A DNA stretch of 64,000 bases from Stenotrophomonas lacuserhaii (GTDB lineage Bacteria; Pseudomonadota; Gammaproteobacteria; Xanthomonadales; Xanthomonadaceae). The notes below the pieces were generated by a model. The model did no database searches. It saw only the letters and a list, made by a program, of their open reading frames with translations, and was not told the DNA's origin. The first letter of the stretch is position 1; each line of letters begins with the position of its first letter. Made by a program: the position numbers and the translations under genes. Positions 19,209 to 28,019 of this stretch are shown here, one piece after another. The stretch is taken from assembly GCF_014836545.1 (NCBI RefSeq), contig NZ_JACSQS010000009.1:1-64000 (forward strand), written 5' to 3'.

Positions 19209-20374
19209 ACCCCGAGCGCCCCCAGGAATCCGCCCCTCCGCTCATACCGGTGGTCCCGCTGCTGCGACGCGCACAGCAGGAGCCCCGCCCACCCCGGCCG
19301 GACAGGACGGAGGAACTGGCGCCGCCGGATATGCCCGTCGATCCCGAGCCGGAATCCGGACCTGGGCAGCCGCAGGTGCCGCCGACCACGCTGGATGGCA
19401 ATCCGTTCGCCATGGCCCTATTCCGCCCGGCAGCGCCGCAGGACCTGGGGCCGGGCGCGGGCCGCACCCCGATGAGCCCGGCATTTCTTCGCGGCACCGG
19501 CGTGCACGCCGAGTCCGCTGCGGCTCCCGTGCCTGTGGGCGATCCGGCCCCGGTGCGGTCGCTACCCCGGCAGGCCGCGCGGGTCGCATCGCCGCATGGC
19601 GCGCACACCGTCGCAGCCACGGGCGATCGCACCGCCGACGCCGTGCACCCGTTGCCAGCATCGGACGCCGCCCGCACCGCGGGCCCAGCCCACCAGGATC
19701 CACCTGCTGATCCTCCCGCGCCCGCCTCGGACGCCGCCCGCACCGCGGGCCCAGCCCACCAGGATCCACCTGCTGATCCTCCCGTGCCCGCCTCGAACGC
19801 GGCGCGCGCCCGCGATGGCGGCCAGTCCGTAGCCACGGCAGACGCGTTGTCGAGCGGGGTACCGTCATCGCTCCAGGGCGACGATCCTTCCCTCCTCGTG
19901 AGTGGAGCACGGCGGGCCCGCCACGACAGCGAGCAGGGCGGGCCGATACCGCACCTGGCCGGGCGTGCAGGCGCGGAGAGCGCCTCCACCCGGCCGTCGC
20001 CGCATACGCCCGCCGATGGAGCGGACAGGCGCCCGGGTGGTCAGCCGCCTGCCGCAGCGCGGGCCGATGCAGCGGGGGCTGATCTACCGCCCGCCGCAGC
20101 GCTGCGCATGGCGACGGTCAGCGTGCCGTTCAGCAGCTGGGGGCCGGGCCATGGGGTCACCGCAAGCTGGCTTCCCGGCGCACTGGCCGGTCTGCCGGCA
20201 GCGCCGGTGGTCCTGCGCGGTAGCAGCGAGAACGCGCAGCGGGCGATCGGCGCCGCTCTCGCTGCCGACGAAGGAACGACCCTGGGCCATCTACAGGTCA
20301 TCGCAGCAGATGCACCGGAGGACGGCACCGCTGAACGCAGGGCCGCGCGCCACCTGCCCGAGGACGAAGAATGA
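19184..20374 (+). CDS. sctP: Needle-length ruler / substrate switch SctP (InvJ/Spa32-like)
   Basis: At 396 aa it is a long Pro/Ala-rich, probably extended protein in the invJ position, overlapping both neighbours (25 bases with sctO, four with sctQ). SctP proteins set needle length and switch export from needle to translocators through a compact C-terminal domain, here about residues 300-385. Residues 160-203 consist of two copies of a 22-aa unit (SDAARTAGPAHQDPP, then ADPPAPA or ADPPVPA), encoded by a 66-bp tandem repeat. Because ruler length sets needle length in known systems, this duplication should matter. Confidence 0.82.
   Translation: MSSPLTALNPERPQESAPPLIPVVPLLRRAQQEPRPPRPDRTEELAPPDMPVDPEPESGPGQPQVPPTTLDGNPFAMALFRPAAPQDLGPGAGRTPMSPAFLRGTGVHAESAAAPVPVGDPAPVRSLPRQAARVASPHGAHTVAATGDRTADAVHPLPASDAARTAGPAHQDPPADPPAPASDAARTAGPAHQDPPADPPVPASNAARARDGGQSVATADALSSGVPSSLQGDDPSLLVSGARRARHDSEQGGPIPHLAGRAGAESASTRPSPHTPADGADRRPGGQPPAAARADAAGADLPPAAALRMATVSVPFSSWGPGHGVTASWLPGALAGLPAAPVVLRGSSENAQRAIGAALAADEGTTLGHLQVIAADAPEDGTAERRAARHLPEDEE
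19661..19792 (+). repeat. 66-bp tandem duplication inside sctP
   Basis: Copy 1 (19661-19726) and copy 2 (19727-19792) are identical apart from one base (GCG versus GTG, Ala versus Val). The period is 66 bp, or 22 codons, so the reading frame is kept. A degenerate start of a third unit (TCGAACGCGGCGCGC) follows. The near-identity points to a recent duplication or an unstable tract. Confidence 0.95.
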
Positions 20375-21303
20375 GTCCGCGCCTGCCGCTGCTGGCCGAG
20401 GTCGATCCGCAACAGCTTCGTGTGCAGTCCCTGCTGCAATCCCTCCGCCGCAGTGGCGTACACGCCGTGGCCAGTACGCCGCCACCGGTAACCTGCCTGC
20501 GCTTCGAGCTGGGCACAGCCGATGGCGCGATGGTGTGCTGCGTGGATGCCAATGCGTGGGCAGCCGTGCACCTGCCCGGCCTCGTCGGCCTGGACTGGTC
20601 GTCGATGGATCCGACCGTGCTGGCGGGCCTGACCGCGGTAGATCGCCCCCTGCAGTTCGCCGACGCCGTGCTGGATTACGGCCACGCCCTGGCACTACCA
20701 CCCACCACACCCTCCCCCGGCGCTCCGGCGCTGCCCGCCGTGGGCGCCGCAGAAGGCGAGGTGTGGATTGAATCACGAATGGCCTCCTTGCCCTCTGTTC
20801 CGGGTGGGCCGGGACTACCCGCCGGGCTGCCGCTGCTGGTCCGCCTGCAGGTGGGCCACGCCTGCATGAGCCTGCAGCGTCTGCACCGCCTGCGCCGGGG
20901 CGACATCGTCCTGCTGTCCGTTTCCGTCATGCGGGCGTGGCAAGGCCGCTGCCCGTTGTTCGATTTCCACCTCCATCCGGACTCACTGACCGTGACCACC
21001 ATGCATTCGCCCTTCACCCCTGATCCCGACGCGACAGCGACCGGCCTGCCTGCCGAACTCTCCGCGTCCGAAGCGCGCGGCCTGGACACATTGCCGCTGA
21101 CCCTCGATGTGACCTTGTGCCGCCTCGACATGAGCTTGGGCGAACTGGCCGCGCTGGAGGCGGGGAGCGTTGTCGCATTGCCGGACAGTGCCAGCCAGCG
21201 CGTTGAACTGGGCCACAACGGACGGCGGCTTGCCGTGGGTGAACTGGTGCAGGTGGGTGACCGACTGGGGGTGAAACTGGCGCTGGTGCCGGGACGGGCA
21301 TGA
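20371..21303 (+). CDS. sctQ: Type III secretion cytoplasmic C-ring/sorting platform SctQ (SpaO-like)
   Basis: This 310-aa protein has a C-terminal SPOA domain (about 225-308) with the typical LDVTLCRLDMSLGELAALE and VQVGDRLGVKLA blocks, and a weakly conserved N-terminal half with a second SPOA-like part. It forms the pods of the sorting platform. In Salmonella SpaO, an internal start at codon 203 makes a separate 101-aa SpaO-C. Here Met211 (ATG at 21001), or the in-frame GTG at 20992, would give a product of almost the same size (100-103 aa), though the ribosome-binding site is weak. It overlaps sctP and sctR by four bases each. Confidence 0.9.
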   Translation: MSPRLPLLAEVDPQQLRVQSLLQSLRRSGVHAVASTPPPVTCLRFELGTADGAMVCCVDANAWAAVHLPGLVGLDWSSMDPTVLAGLTAVDRPLQFADAVLDYGHALALPPTTPSPGAPALPAVGAAEGEVWIESRMASLPSVPGGPGLPAGLPLLVRLQVGHACMSLQRLHRLRRGDIVLLSVSVMRAWQGRCPLFDFHLHPDSLTVTTMHSPFTPDPDATATGLPAELSASEARGLDTLPLTLDVTLCRLDMSLGELAALEAGSVVALPDSASQRVELGHNGRRLAVGELVQVGDRLGVKLALVPGRA

Positions 21304-21974
21304 GCGTCGTGCAGATCAACAACGATGTGTCGTTGATCGCGATTCTCGCGGCAGCGTCCCTGCTGCCGTTCCTGATCGCGGTGGGCACGTGCTACATCAA
21401 GTTCAGTGTGGTCTTCACGCTGATCCGCAACGCGCTCGGCCTGCAGCAGGTCCCCTCCAACATGGTCATCAACGCGTTGTCGCTGATCCTGGCGTTCTAT
21501 GTCATGCATCCCATCGTCACCTCGGTGCAGGCCGCCTACCAGGAGCTCGGGCACCCCCTGACGACGGTGCAGGAAACCGCGGATTTCCTCGACAACAGCC
21601 TGGGCGAGTACCGCGCCTACCTGGCCCGACACGCCGACCCGGAACTGCTGCGGTTCTTCGAACGGGCACAAGTGACCGACGGCGCCGACGTCCCTGCGGC
21701 AGACACCGCGGCGGAAGACCGCTCGCTGTTCGCACTGCTGCCGGCCTATGCGTTGAGCGAACTGAAGGATGCCTTCCTGATGGGCTTCTATCTGTACCTG
21801 CCCTTCATCGTGGTCGATCTCATCGTGTCCAGCATCCTGCTCGCGCTGGGCATGATGATGATGAGTCCGGTCACCATCTCCGCCCCGATCAAGCTGATTC
21901 TTTTCGTCGTGCTGGACGGGTGGAGCCTGCTGTCGCAGGGGCTGGTGATGCAGTACATGGACGTGCCGGCATGA
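21300..21974 (+). CDS. sctR: Type III secretion export apparatus protein SctR (SpaP-like)
   Basis: This 224-aa FliP/SpaP family membrane protein is the main component of the SctR5-S4-T1 export gate in the inner membrane. The SLLPFLIAVGTCYIKFSVVF, NALGLQQVPSNMVINALSLIL and LPFIVVDLIVSSILLALGMMM blocks are characteristic. It overlaps sctQ by four bases. There are 43 bases before sctS, one of the few gaps in the first half of the island. Confidence 0.96.
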   Translation: MSVVQINNDVSLIAILAAASLLPFLIAVGTCYIKFSVVFTLIRNALGLQQVPSNMVINALSLILAFYVMHPIVTSVQAAYQELGHPLTTVQETADFLDNSLGEYRAYLARHADPELLRFFERAQVTDGADVPAADTAAEDRSLFALLPAYALSELKDAFLMGFYLYLPFIVVDLIVSSILLALGMMMMSPVTISAPIKLILFVVLDGWSLLSQGLVMQYMDVPA

Positions 21975-22017
21975 GGCGGGCGGTGCAGCCACGTGCTGGC
22001 CACGCAGGCAGCCACGG

Positions 22018-22275
22018 ATGAACGAGCTGATCACCATCGGCAACAAGACGCTGATGCTGGTGCTGCTGCTGTCGGCCGGTCCGGTCGCCGTGGCGACCGT
22101 GGTCGGGCTGCTCATCGGCCTGTTCCAGACCGTCACCCAGCTCCAGGAGCAGACGCTTCCCTTCGGTGCGAAGATGCTCGCGGTCGTGCTGACCGTGCTG
22201 GTCCTGCTGGGCTGGATGTCGCGCATGCTGATCGACTTCGGCATCCTGGTGTTCACCCGCGCGCTGGGCGTATAG
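22018..22275 (+). CDS. sctS: Type III secretion export apparatus protein SctS (SpaQ-like)
   Basis: This 85-aa protein has two membrane helices joined by a conserved loop with TQLQEQTLPF, the FliQ/SpaQ signature. It is a subunit of the export gate. It ends five bases before the ATG of sctT. Confidence 0.95.
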   Translation: MNELITIGNKTLMLVLLLSAGPVAVATVVGLLIGLFQTVTQLQEQTLPFGAKMLAVVLTVLVLLGWMSRMLIDFGILVFTRALGV

Positions 22276-22280
22276 CGCAG

Positions 22281-23075
22281 ATGGGTCTCACCGCGCTGAA
22301 CACGGTGCTGATCGAATCGCTCGGTGAGCACGCCGTGCCTGCCACGCTGGGAATGGCCCGGTTGCTGGCCTGCTTCGCCTGGCTGCCTTACCTCTCCAGC
22401 GGCGCCGTTCACTCGCGCATGGTGCGCGTCGTGCTGTCCCTGGTGGTGCTGATCGGGCTGTGGCCGGTTACCGAAACCGTGCAACGGCCAGCAGACATGA
22501 CGGCGCTGGCGATGGCGGCACTGCGCGAGGCCATGGTCGGTACCATCCTGGGGCTGATGCTCGCCTTGCCCTACCACGTCTTCCACGCGGTCGGCTCGAT
22601 GATCGATACCCAGCGCGGCGCAGGTGTCGGCGCGATGCTTGATCCGCTTACGGGCGTGGAAGCAACGGAAATGGCCAACCTGCTTCAGATGATGAGTGCG
22701 GTCGTATTCCTTGTGGCAGGTGGCCTGGTGCCGCTGCTGGAAGCCATTCAGGGCAGCTATGCACTGCTGCCGATGGGCACGGGATTTCTGCCGGAGTTGT
22801 CCAGCATCCACAGTTTCGTGGACGTCGTGTTTTCATCGGCGATACGCATGGCGGCCCCGGTGCTGCTGTTGTTGCTGCTGGTGGAAATCCTGCTGGGCGT
22901 GGTATCCCGCTTCGCCCAACAACTCAACGCATTTTCGGTGTCGCTGGCGGTGAAATCGGTGCTGGCGTTCGCCGCGATGCTGGTCTATCTGATGCTGGCC
23001 ATGACCGAACAAGTGCCTGCGCTGTGGCGTCAGTATCCGGTGCTGCGCGCATTCCTTCCCGGAGTGGGCCAATGA
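22281..23075 (+). CDS. sctT: Type III secretion export apparatus protein SctT (SpaR-like)
   Basis: This 264-aa FliR/SpaR family protein caps the export gate. Hydrophobic segments run through the whole protein, with MIDTQRGAGVGAMLDPLTG as a family block. The ATG at 22281 is chosen because the frame upstream runs through sctS and has no plausible protein. The stop overlaps the sctU start (ATGA). Confidence 0.94.
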   Translation: MGLTALNTVLIESLGEHAVPATLGMARLLACFAWLPYLSSGAVHSRMVRVVLSLVVLIGLWPVTETVQRPADMTALAMAALREAMVGTILGLMLALPYHVFHAVGSMIDTQRGAGVGAMLDPLTGVEATEMANLLQMMSAVVFLVAGGLVPLLEAIQGSYALLPMGTGFLPELSSIHSFVDVVFSSAIRMAAPVLLLLLLVEILLGVVSRFAQQLNAFSVSLAVKSVLAFAAMLVYLMLAMTEQVPALWRQYPVLRAFLPGVGQ

Positions 23076-24154
23076 GTTCCGGCGCCAGCGAGAAAACCGA
23101 AAAACCGACCCCTCAGCGCCTGCAGAAGGAATCCCGGAAGGGAAAGTCGTTCAACAGCCGCGACCTGGTGGCGGCTGCCGTCCTGTGGGCGGGGCTTCCG
23201 GCGATCGTACTGCTGGGCTCGTTGATGCCGGTAGCACATCTGTACACGGACATCGTGCGCGGCGGCTTCGCCATGACCCCCACGGTGGCCGCGCTGGGCG
23301 CGCTGAAGGCTCTCCTGCTGGCGCTGGCCCCGGTGTTCCTGGCGTGTGTGGTCAGCGTGGTGCTGTGTTCGCTGTGGATGAGCGGGGGAATGATCGCGAG
23401 CGAGGCGATCCGCTTCGATCTGAACAAGGTGAACCCGATCAACGGATTCAAGAATCTGTTCTCCCTGCGCGTGGTGAAGGACCTGCTGCGTACCGTGCTG
23501 TACATCGTGTTCTGCGCGTTGTTCGCCTGGTGGGCGGTCGCGCTGTGGGGCCCTGCGCTGTTCAGTCAGGTCCATGCCACCGACGCGCAGCTCGCTGCGC
23601 TGTGGCAGCACGTGGCGTTGAGGGTCGCGCTGGGGCTGTTGGTGGCCCTGGCGCCCGTCTATCTGCTCACCGCCTGGCTGGACCACGTGCTCTTCATCCG
23701 CGAAATGAAGATGGAGAAGCACGAGGTCAAGCGCGAGCACAAGGAAAACGAAATAAAGCCGGAAGTAAAACAGCGTCGCCACCAGATCAACGACGAGCTC
23801 TCCGCGCAGGTCCAGGCCGATACCCGCGGTTCAACGGTGGTGCTGGCCAATCCGACCCATATCGCGGTGGGCATCTTCCTGATGGACGACGACATGCCAA
23901 TGCCTCTCGTATCAGTGCGTGAGCGGGGCGCACGCGCGCGCAAGGTCATCGCATTGGCCGAAGCCCACGGCGTGCCGGTGGTTCGCGACATCAAGCTGGC
24001 GCGCGACCTCTATTTCAGCACACAGCGCTACCGCTTCGTCAGTGATCGCAGCATCGATCCGGTCATGGCGGTCGTGCGCTGGCTGCGCGACGTGGAGCGT
24101 GCCGGCGCGCCACCGGAGGACGGCGACGCAACGCCGGCCGAGCCGCCGCAGTGA
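23072..24154 (+). CDS. sctU: Type III secretion autocleaving switch protein SctU (SpaS-like)
   Basis: This 360-aa protein has four membrane helices (about 30-210) and a cytoplasmic domain with the self-cleavage motif NPTH at residues 260-263 (sequence VVLANPTHIAVGIF). Cleavage between Asn and Pro allows the switch from needle to translocator export. The N-terminus begins SSGASEKTEKPTPQRLQ, as in the family. The start at 23072 overlaps the sctT stop; an upstream in-frame Met lies inside sctT and is less likely. Confidence 0.96.
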   Translation: MSSGASEKTEKPTPQRLQKESRKGKSFNSRDLVAAAVLWAGLPAIVLLGSLMPVAHLYTDIVRGGFAMTPTVAALGALKALLLALAPVFLACVVSVVLCSLWMSGGMIASEAIRFDLNKVNPINGFKNLFSLRVVKDLLRTVLYIVFCALFAWWAVALWGPALFSQVHATDAQLAALWQHVALRVALGLLVALAPVYLLTAWLDHVLFIREMKMEKHEVKREHKENEIKPEVKQRRHQINDELSAQVQADTRGSTVVLANPTHIAVGIFLMDDDMPMPLVSVRERGARARKVIALAEAHGVPVVRDIKLARDLYFSTQRYRFVSDRSIDPVMAVVRWLRDVERAGAPPEDGDATPAEPPQ

Positions 24155-24185
24155 GCTTTCAATCGACCCACCACTGGAGCACGAC

Positions 24186-24719
24186 ATGACCATCGACAAC
24201 GATCCAAACCGCTCCCCCGTGACCGCCGACGACCATGGCGAGGTCACCCGGTTGATCCTGGAGGGGCTGCGCGAAGGAGCCACCCTGTCCGACCTCAAAG
24301 GCGTCAGCCGGGATACCCTGGAAGGGGTCTATGCGGTCGCACATCGCTACTACCAGAACGGCCAGCTGGAGGAGGCCGAGGCCTTCTTCCGCTTCCTGTG
24401 CCTGTACGACTTCTACAACGCGGACTATGCACTGGGCATGGGCGCGGTGCTGCACCTCAAGCGCGAGTATGAGAAAGCCATCGGCATGTATGCCGTCGCC
24501 CAGGCATTGGACGTGACCGACGACCGCGCGATGTTCCACGTCGGCCAGTGCCATCTCGCGCTGGGTCGGCTGCGCAAGGCACGCGAATGCTTCGAGGCGG
24601 TTGCCGGCAGGGCCGGCGGGAGTGAGCTGGGCAGCCGGGCCGAGGCCTATCTGAAGGCCGTCAAAGGCCAGCCCGATGGAGCGCCTGAAGCCGGGGCCAC
24701 GCCGCGGGAGGAGGCCTGA
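24186..24719 (+). CDS. sicA: Translocator chaperone, SicA/IpgC-like (class II)
   Basis: The 177-aa protein has three tetratricopeptide repeats (about 50-150; for example YYQNGQLEEAEAFFRFLCLYD and LGRLRKARECFEAV), the structure of class II chaperones that hold SipB/IpaB and SipC/IpaC. It lies directly upstream of those two genes. In Salmonella SicA also acts as a coactivator of InvF; an InvF-like protein heads this island. The C-terminal tail (25 residues, Gly/Ala/Glu-rich) is longer than the core needs. The ATG at 24186 follows the GGAGCACGAC stretch. Confidence 0.9.
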   Translation: MTIDNDPNRSPVTADDHGEVTRLILEGLREGATLSDLKGVSRDTLEGVYAVAHRYYQNGQLEEAEAFFRFLCLYDFYNADYALGMGAVLHLKREYEKAIGMYAVAQALDVTDDRAMFHVGQCHLALGRLRKARECFEAVAGRAGGSELGSRAEAYLKAVKGQPDGAPEAGATPREEA

Positions 24720-24901
24720 CCCTCATCTGTCATCCATCACGCATCGGCTGCGGTGGCTTGGCGCGACCCCGCTGGGCAAGGACGGAAACTGAAAGTTGCC
24801 CTGCCACGCGCTCGCGATACTGGCCGCACTGACACCCGCTGCCGCGCTTCTGCGCGGTGCCGACCCGCCCCGTCAGGGCCCAACCGCACAAGGATTCTCC
24901 C
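24720..24901 (+). promoter_or_regulatory. 182-bp gap before the translocator genes; candidate internal promoter
   Basis: This is the longest non-coding stretch inside the island, between sicA and the SipB-like gene. It holds a small hairpin, CCGCGC (24842-24847) and GCGCGG (24852-24857) with loop TTCT, and an AAGGA ribosome-binding site (24890-24894) for the downstream ATG. A TTGCCC and a GATACT hexamer are present, but only 14 bases apart, too short for a standard sigma-70 promoter. A regulator-dependent promoter here would let translocators be expressed apart from the apparatus; this is inference. Confidence 0.35.
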
Positions 24902-26593
24902 ATGAGCGATCTGCTCCTCGCCGTGCCGGCACACCGCACCCCGCTGGTGTTGCGTACGACCGGTCATGAAAGCACCCTCCGCGCCGCCCAAGGGTTCGGC
25001 GTACCGATCACCGAGGCACAACTGGCCAGGATCCAGGCCGACCTGTTCGCTGCATTCGAATCCGGATCGCCGCGGGCCGACGGTCAAACGTTCAAGCCCA
25101 ATGACCCGATGGCCCTGCGCCAACCGGACATGGCGCGCGTGCATCGCGCCGTGGGCGATGGTGCCCAGCGACTGAGCCCCGAGGCGACGATGACCTTGCT
25201 GATGGGCACGCTGCAGGCCACCTTGGGCGACGCCAACCTGCAATCGCTGCGGCAGCGACTGGACGTGCATCGCGCCCAGTTGAGCGCGCGTGCGGCGCAC
25301 GGCGGCGCGCTGGCGGCCAGCCTGCAGGCTGCGCTCGATGCGGCGCTGGCCGCCCAGGGCCTCGCCGATGCGGCGGCCGCCGAAGTGGGGGCGCAGGAAG
25401 GCGCTTTGAACGCCGCCAGGGACGAAGTCCTGCGGCTGCGCGCCGAGCTAGAGGTGCTGGACCCGGACGAACCCGCCTATGCGGCCAAACAGGCCGAGCT
25501 GGACTCGGCCCAGGCTGCGCTGCAGCGTACCCAGAGCCGCTTGGACGCAGCCGGGCGCGATCTGGTGGAGGCGGCCAGCACGCTCGAAGAGGCACTCGGA
25601 CATCTGGACGCGGAGCAGGCCAGGGCGGACGCCTTCAATAGCGGCCAGCCGTTGGGCGTGGACCCCAGCCGGGAGAAAAAGCTGGATGCCACCAGCACCT
25701 TGCAGCTGCTGATCGGGATGCTCAGCACGCTGATGTCCGAGGCGGCCGATTCGAAGATGAAGGCGACGGCCGAGTTCACGATGAAGATGCTTGAAGCCCG
25801 CCATGCCCTTGAACAGGAGAAGATCCGCAAGCACGAGGAAGAGGTGCAGCGGGCGCGCGATGCCGAAAAGAAAACCGGATGCGCCGGCAAGATCTTCGGC
25901 TGGATCGGTGCGGCGGTGGGTGCCATCGCCAGCATCGGCGCCATCGTGGTCGGCGCGCTGCATGGCAACGTCGCGCTGGTGGCCGCCGGGGTGATGGGCA
26001 TGATGCTCACCGTGGACAGCATCGTGGGGATGACCACCGGATTCTCGGTCGTCGGCAAGACCATCGAAGGGCTGGGCAACGTGATCTCCAAGGCGCTTAT
26101 CGCCTTCGGCGTGCCCGAAGACGTCGCCAAGCAGATCGGTGCGATCACCGCCACCATCGTGGTGATCGTGGCCATCGTGGCGGTGATGCTGGTGACCGGC
26201 AACATCGCCGCGGCAGGCCGCACGGCAGCCGGTGCCGTGGTTGCGGCGAAGGCAGCGGCCGATTCCGGCTTGACGGCGGCGCGCCTGGTGGAGCAGGGCA
26301 CCCGGATCCTGCAGTTCGTCGCGCAGGCCGCCGGTGCCATCGGGCAGATCACCCACAGCGCCGGGCAGCTGGTGGTGGCCGGCATCATGCTGGAGGCCAC
26401 CAAGCTGCTCGCGAAGATCCAGGAAAGCCTGTTCGGCAATGAAGTACTGCAGGACATGCTGCGCAAGCTCGGCGAGGCCGTCGCACTGCAACACCGTACG
26501 GCGCTGGATCTGCTGGTGCAGATGACACAGGTCGCCGACGACCGCGCTGAAACCGCCACGAGCATCGTTGCCCATATCCGAAGCCGCGCCTGA
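24902..26593 (+). CDS. sipB: Type III translocon protein, SipB/IpaB/BipB-like
   Basis: The 563-aa protein should be the large pore-forming translocator. It has a long predicted coiled coil (about 150-240), then the family's two hydrophobic regions: about 327-375 (FGWIGAAVGAIASIGAIVVG) and about 412-440 (ATIVVIVAIVAVMLVTGN), followed by a helical C-terminus. The GCAGKIFGWIG stretch just before the first membrane segment is close to the IpaB/SipB hallmark. It lies after its SicA-like chaperone. The start at 24902 is preceded by AAGGA. Confidence 0.92.
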   Translation: MSDLLLAVPAHRTPLVLRTTGHESTLRAAQGFGVPITEAQLARIQADLFAAFESGSPRADGQTFKPNDPMALRQPDMARVHRAVGDGAQRLSPEATMTLLMGTLQATLGDANLQSLRQRLDVHRAQLSARAAHGGALAASLQAALDAALAAQGLADAAAAEVGAQEGALNAARDEVLRLRAELEVLDPDEPAYAAKQAELDSAQAALQRTQSRLDAAGRDLVEAASTLEEALGHLDAEQARADAFNSGQPLGVDPSREKKLDATSTLQLLIGMLSTLMSEAADSKMKATAEFTMKMLEARHALEQEKIRKHEEEVQRARDAEKKTGCAGKIFGWIGAAVGAIASIGAIVVGALHGNVALVAAGVMGMMLTVDSIVGMTTGFSVVGKTIEGLGNVISKALIAFGVPEDVAKQIGAITATIVVIVAIVAVMLVTGNIAAAGRTAAGAVVAAKAAADSGLTAARLVEQGTRILQFVAQAAGAIGQITHSAGQLVVAGIMLEATKLLAKIQESLFGNEVLQDMLRKLGEAVALQHRTALDLLVQMTQVADDRAETATSIVAHIRSRA

Positions 26594-26635
26594 GTTTCTC
26601 GGCGGTGCTTCAAACAACAGACAGGAATCACTCGA

Positions 26636-27952
26636 ATGACTATCAGCATTTCTCCTACCGCACCCGGCACGCAGCTGCGATCTTTGCAGGAGCTGCCCAG
26701 CTCGCTTGCCCCCGCTGAACTGGACCAGGCGCAGGCACAGCGTGCTGCAGAGCGGCTCAGCCAGTTGCTGGGCCAAGGCGTGCACGGCAGGCGCCTGCGC
26801 TTTTCGCCCGAACTGCCTGCGCCTGGCGCCACCCCGCTTGATGCGGCGCAGCTGTCCGGACTGTTGCCGCAGATGGCAGGCCAACACCCGGCGATGGTGC
26901 CTGGCGCCACCGCAGAGGCCTTCGTGACCCTGCACCGGATGGCGGCCGCGCAGGCGGCCGCGGGCAGCGCCGACCAGCGTGTCGACGCCGCCGCGATGCG
27001 CGCGCTGGTGGCACAGGCGCAGGTCTTGATCGGGCTGGCGAGCGCGAAGGACGAGCGGGTCCAGACTACGGCGGCGCAGCCTTCGGTGCCTGCGGCGACG
27101 GCGACAGACGGGCCTGCAGCGCTGGACTTCGTCAACGACGTCCTGGAAGCTGCGCCTGGGCTGCGTGAGGTGTGGGACGAAGCGCGCACCGTGCCGCCGG
27201 AGCAGCTGCCACTGCGGATGGAGCTCGATACCCGCATGGCCTATGTGCTGTTGCTGGTCGAGATACTGATGCAGATGAATATCGGCCAGCGCCAGCAGGC
27301 GGTGGCCATGGTTCAGTTGGCCGCGCAATCGGTGCAGGCGATGGGCGAGAACATGGTGAAAAGTGCCAAGGCCGCGCAGATCGCGAAAATCGTCGTGCTG
27401 GCGGTAGGTGCGGCGGTAGCGGTTGGCGGCGTCACGATGGGTGGCGTGGCGGCGGCCAAGGGCGTGGCCAGCCTGCGCGCCAACAAGGTGGGCGCCCAGA
27501 ACAACGAGATCAACGCCAACCGGCACAATGCAACGCTGGCCGAGGGATTGAACACGGCGCCCGCCGGTTCGTCGGCGACGCCGGCGCAGCTGGCTGCCCT
27601 GCGCCAGGAACCGCAGGGTCTGCAGGAAATCGCCTCGAGCCAGAGCACCGCCCACGCCATCGATACCACCAAGCTGGGCGTGATGACCAATGCCAGTCAT
27701 GCGGTCGTCCAGACCAGCAACGGCGCCGGCGCGGCAGCCGGCTCGCCGCTGGATCTGGAATCTACCGGGCATTCAGTGGATGCCGAAAAGGATCGTGTCA
27801 ACAAAGACATCGAGTTCGACGTCGGCGGCCGCATCCAGCAGGAAGTGGGCAAGACCAGCGAGGCCGAACGCGCCTTGTTCAACGCTTACGGAAATCGCGG
27901 CCAGGACAATAAACAGACGGCCGATCACATGGTCGCCAACATGAAGCACTGA
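26636..27952 (+). CDS. sipC: Type III translocon protein, SipC/IpaC/BipC-like
   Basis: This 438-aa protein in the sipC position has one strong hydrophobic region (about 248-275, KIVVLAVGAAVAVGGVTMGG) flanked by helical, Ala/Gln-rich sequence, as in IpaC/SipC. It should insert into the host membrane together with the SipB-like protein. In Salmonella and Shigella the C-terminal region of this protein also acts on actin; similarity there is too weak to claim the same. There is no internal cysteine and the N-terminal 60 residues look unstructured. Confidence 0.85.
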   Translation: MTISISPTAPGTQLRSLQELPSSLAPAELDQAQAQRAAERLSQLLGQGVHGRRLRFSPELPAPGATPLDAAQLSGLLPQMAGQHPAMVPGATAEAFVTLHRMAAAQAAAGSADQRVDAAAMRALVAQAQVLIGLASAKDERVQTTAAQPSVPAATATDGPAALDFVNDVLEAAPGLREVWDEARTVPPEQLPLRMELDTRMAYVLLLVEILMQMNIGQRQQAVAMVQLAAQSVQAMGENMVKSAKAAQIAKIVVLAVGAAVAVGGVTMGGVAAAKGVASLRANKVGAQNNEINANRHNATLAEGLNTAPAGSSATPAQLAALRQEPQGLQEIASSQSTAHAIDTTKLGVMTNASHAVVQTSNGAGAAAGSPLDLESTGHSVDAEKDRVNKDIEFDVGGRIQQEVGKTSEAERALFNAYGNRGQDNKQTADHMVANMKH

Positions 27953-28019
27953 CGGCCGATCCTGCTCCCCTGATTACCCGGCGCCGCCCTGCGTGGCGCC
28001 CTTCCATACGGAAACCATC

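Noticed and set aside
20676..22811. 711-codon minus-strand frame
   Set aside because: It lies opposite sctQ, sctR, sctS and sctT, which are certain; composition is typical of an antisense artefact.
25448..27772. 774-codon minus-strand frame opposite the translocator genes
   Set aside because: The plus strand encodes recognisable SipB- and SipC-like proteins with membrane segments; the antisense product has no protein-like features.
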